Assembly: GCA_020850785.1 (NCBI GenBank)
Contig: JADZDZ010000162.1
Coordinates: forward strand, 1 to 9,066
Source of the DNA: Candidatus Sumerlaeota bacterium
GTDB taxonomy: Bacteria; Sumerlaeota; Sumerlaeia; SLMS01
Direction: 5' to 3'
Length of the DNA stretch: 9,066 nucleotides
Shown here: in pieces, positions 7,100-9,066 of the stretch
Position numbering within the stretch: the first letter of the stretch is position 1
Layout: each line of letters opens with the position of its first letter
The notes under the pieces: generated by a model
Told to the model about the DNA's origin: nothing
Databases searched by the model: none
Seen by the model: only the letters and a program-made list of their open reading frames with translations
Made by a program: the position numbers and the translations under genes

Positions 7100-9066
7100 C
7101 GCGCCGTTTCCTCTTCGCGCGTCGCGTCCAGCCTTGCGCGCCATTCGTCCATGCGCTGGGCCTGTCCGCTCGTGATTGCTTCCTCCGCCGCAAGCGTCGC
7201 GAGCGTCACCTCCTCCAGTTCTTCGAGCGGAATCAGCGCCTTGCCGCCCGCGCGAAGCAGCTTCACGAACTCCCTGATCTCCGCCGCATGCCCCTTGTCC
7301 TGTTTCAGCGACTGAAGCTTCCGCGACGTCCCATTGCAGTGAATCGTCGTGCAGCGAAAGTTTTCCACCTCAATCGCCATCGTGTCTGCCGCAATGAGCA
7401 GACGCTCCTTCGGAAGGTTCTTCGGCCCATTTGCGAAATAGTTGATCGATCCGATGCTTCCATCGGCAAAGCCCAGCGTGATCACGCACGAATCATCGCC
7501 GACGCGGCCCGTGCGCACCGCATTCACGGAAACAATGCGCGAACCGGCAAGGCTTCGAAGAAGATCAATGAAATGGCAACACTCGCCGATCACGCGGCCG
7601 CCGCTGGCACCAAGGTCGGCCAACCATCCCGTCGCCGCATTCCGCCCTGCATTGATCGTGTACTGAAAACAGGCGGGGCCGGTGCGATTCGCCAGCACCG
7701 CCGCTGCGCGCCGTGCATGCGGGGAGAATCGCCGGTTGAATCCCACCATCAACGCCGGAATTCGGCTGCGCGATTGCTCGCACTCCGCGAGCGCGCGCCT
7801 GATTTCGCGCAGTTGCGACAGCGTCGTTGCCAGCGGCTTCTCCGCGAAGACGTGCTTCCCCATCCGCAGCGCCGCGCTGATTTGCGACGCGTGTGCGCCG
7901 TGCGGCGTCGTGATGAACACACAGTTGATTGTTGCATCCTCCAGCACGGTCGTTGGGTCCGAGGAAGCGTGTGCAAAGCCGAGCTTCCTCGCCGCCGCCG
8001 TCGCGGACAAGCCGCGCTGCGACACGATCGTGTGGAACGCCACGTCCGTGCGCTTCAGCAGCGGAAGCAGCACGCGCTGGGAAAAATTTCCCGCCCCAAG
8101 GAATCCAACCTGAATCCTCTCATGGGGAACCAGCGGAGCAATGCGCACCAGGCTCCGCGGCCTTGCGCCCGGCGGGTTCGCATACTCCAGCACAATGCCC
8201 AGCGCATCACTGTTGCCAAGTTCGCGATAGGCGTCCTCCGCGCGCGCGATCGGGTAGCGATGCGTGATCAGCGCAGCCACATCCAACTTTCCCGCCGCCA
8301 GCAATTCAAGAATCGCCTCAAAGTTTCGCTGCTCCGTCCAACGAACGAATCCCGCCGGATAATCATGCCCCTGCTCCTCGTAGGCGGGATCGTGCCGCCC
8401 CGGCCCGTAGGAACAGGAAACCTGAAAGGTAATTTCCTTCTTGTAAAACTCCGTGCGATCCAGATCGAGCGTCGTCACGCCCACCAACACGATGCGGCCG
8501 CGCACGCGCGACATTTTCGCCGCTTGGCGAATGGGTTCCTTCGAATCACTGCTCGCGGTGATCAGCACCCCATCAACGCCGCGCCCTCCGGAAAAATTCA
8601 TCGCCGCCGTGACCACGTCGCCGCTCTTTGAAAGGTCGAAAACCGTGGCGCCAAATTTTTCCGCCAGCGCAAGCCGCTCCCCATTGAAGTCCGTCGCGAA
8701 AACCCGGCAGCCGTTTGCCCGAAGAAGCTGCACCGCCAGCAGCCCCATCAATCCCAGCCCCATCACGCACACTGATTCGCCGAGCGTCGGCGCCATCAGC
8801 CGAATCCCCTGCAACGCAATCGCACCGGGAACGGCGAAGGCCGCGTGCTCGTCGCTGACCGCGTCGGGAACCTTCGCCACCAGATTCCTGCCCGCCAGCA
8901 CGTACTCCGCATGATTGCTGTTGGAAACCACGCGCGACCCCACGGGAATCAACCGCGCCAACTCATCATCCCCGCATTCGATCACGCGCCCCACGTTGCA
9001 ATAACCCAGCGGCAACGGTTCGTTCAGCTTGGAGAAAATCGCCTCCACCGTCGGGGCGATTCCATC
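7084..9066 (-). CDS. Bi-domain oxidoreductase: MDR dehydrogenase fused to Gfo/Idh/MocA dehydrogenase (5' end outside window)
   Basis: 660 residues are visible. The frame stays open through the right edge, and the family context (LNEPLPLGYCNVG at visible residues 14-26) shows that the GTG at 9048 is internal, so some tens of N-terminal residues are missing. The first half is a medium-chain dehydrogenase with the Rossmann motif GLGLMG (103-108) and an acidic residue after the second strand (ATDFNGERL, 124-132), suggesting NAD(H). The usual zinc-binding GHE is GYC here, and no structural-zinc Cys cluster is visible, so zinc independence is inferred. The second half is Gfo/Idh/MocA-like, with VGFLGAGNFSQ (320-330), AEKPLATT (408-415), GFNRRFSP (442-449) and GECCHFIDLL (494-503). 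Such fusions are common in capsule and O-antigen loci beside heparinase-like, epimerase and GT4 genes. The substrate, probably a nucleotide sugar or sugar intermediate, is unknown. The stop overlaps the start of the epimerase gene. Confidence 0.88.
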   Translation of the reverse strand, partial: DGIAPTVEAIFSKLNEPLPLGYCNVGRVIECGDDELARLIPVGSRVVSNSNHAEYVLAGRNLVAKVPDAVSDEHAAFAVPGAIALQGIRLMAPTLGESVCVMGLGLMGLLAVQLLRANGCRVFATDFNGERLALAEKFGATVFDLSKSGDVVTAAMNFSGGRGVDGVLITASSDSKEPIRQAAKMSRVRGRIVLVGVTTLDLDRTEFYKKEITFQVSCSYGPGRHDPAYEEQGHDYPAGFVRWTEQRNFEAILELLAAGKLDVAALITHRYPIARAEDAYRELGNSDALGIVLEYANPPGARPRSLVRIAPLVPHERIQVGFLGAGNFSQRVLLPLLKRTDVAFHTIVSQRGLSATAAARKLGFAHASSDPTTVLEDATINCVFITTPHGAHASQISAALRMGKHVFAEKPLATTLSQLREIRRALAECEQSRSRIPALMVGFNRRFSPHARRAAAVLANRTGPACFQYTINAGRNAATGWLADLGASGGRVIGECCHFIDLLRSLAGSRIVSVNAVRTGRVGDDSCVITLGFADGSIGSINYFANGPKNLPKERLLIAADTMAIEVENFRCTTIHCNGTSRKLQSLKQDKGHAAEIREFVKLLRAGGKALIPLEELEEVTLATLAAEEAITSGQAQRMDEWRARLDATREEETARCESI
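7109..7114 (-). promoter_or_regulatory. Ribosome binding site of the epimerase gene supporting a TTG start
   Basis: AGAGGA on the minus strand, inside the end of the oxidoreductase gene, precedes the TTG at 7099 by 9 bases. No comparable site precedes the ATG at 7144. Confidence 0.55.

Noticed and set aside
7100..7144. ATG start of the epimerase at 7144
   Set aside because: It adds 15 basic residues before the conserved first strand and lacks a well-placed ribosome site, while the TTG at 7099 has AGAGGA upstream and gives the family length.
6931..8631. A 566-codon open frame on the plus strand
   Set aside because: It lies antisense to the epimerase and bi-domain oxidoreductase genes, whose motifs are unmistakable. 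Its Arg/His/Ala-rich translation shows no domain, as expected for a shadow frame in GC-rich DNA.

Overview
The window looks chromosomal, from a GC-rich (about 60% by eye) diderm bacterium with type IV pili and a surface-polysaccharide locus. No RNA gene, mobile element or CRISPR array is visible, and I cannot assign a phylum from six proteins. Every credible gene is on the minus strand, so transcription runs from base 9066 towards base 1. The long plus-strand open frames are antisense shadows of these genes.

Right part (about 9066 to 1822): a tightly overlapping run of four polysaccharide genes, read right to left. They are (1) a bi-domain oxidoreductase, an MDR-type dehydrogenase fused to a Gfo/Idh/MocA dehydrogenase, cut by the window edge; (2) a non-hydrolysing UDP-GlcNAc 2-epimerase (WecB type); (3) a heparinase II/III-like protein with no visible signal peptide; (4) a 784-residue fusion of a polytopic WecA/TagO/MraY-like membrane domain with a WbuB-like GT4 glycosyltransferase. 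The last three start at TTG, GTG and GTG, each overlapping the preceding stop codon, so they are probably translationally coupled. Together they suggest nucleotide-sugar conversion (UDP-GlcNAc to UDP-ManNAc plus further redox chemistry) followed by transfer at the membrane to a lipid-linked glycan.

Left part (1821 to 1): a complete pilT, the twitching-motility retraction ATPase, starts 65 bases after the glycosyltransferase gene. No terminator separates them, although a weak promoter can be proposed. pilT ends at a clear rho-independent terminator. The N-terminus of a GspE/PilB-type ATPase follows, with its own good sigma-70-like promoter, and runs off the left edge.

The most notable observation is the membrane half of the fusion protein. 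It aligns along its length with the polyprenyl-phosphate sugar-1-phosphate transferase family, but nearly all the signature catalytic positions are substituted: Asp-Asp, NxxDGxDG, GDxGS and HxHHR. It looks like a pseudoenzyme converted into a membrane or lipid-carrier docking module for its attached glycosyltransferase.
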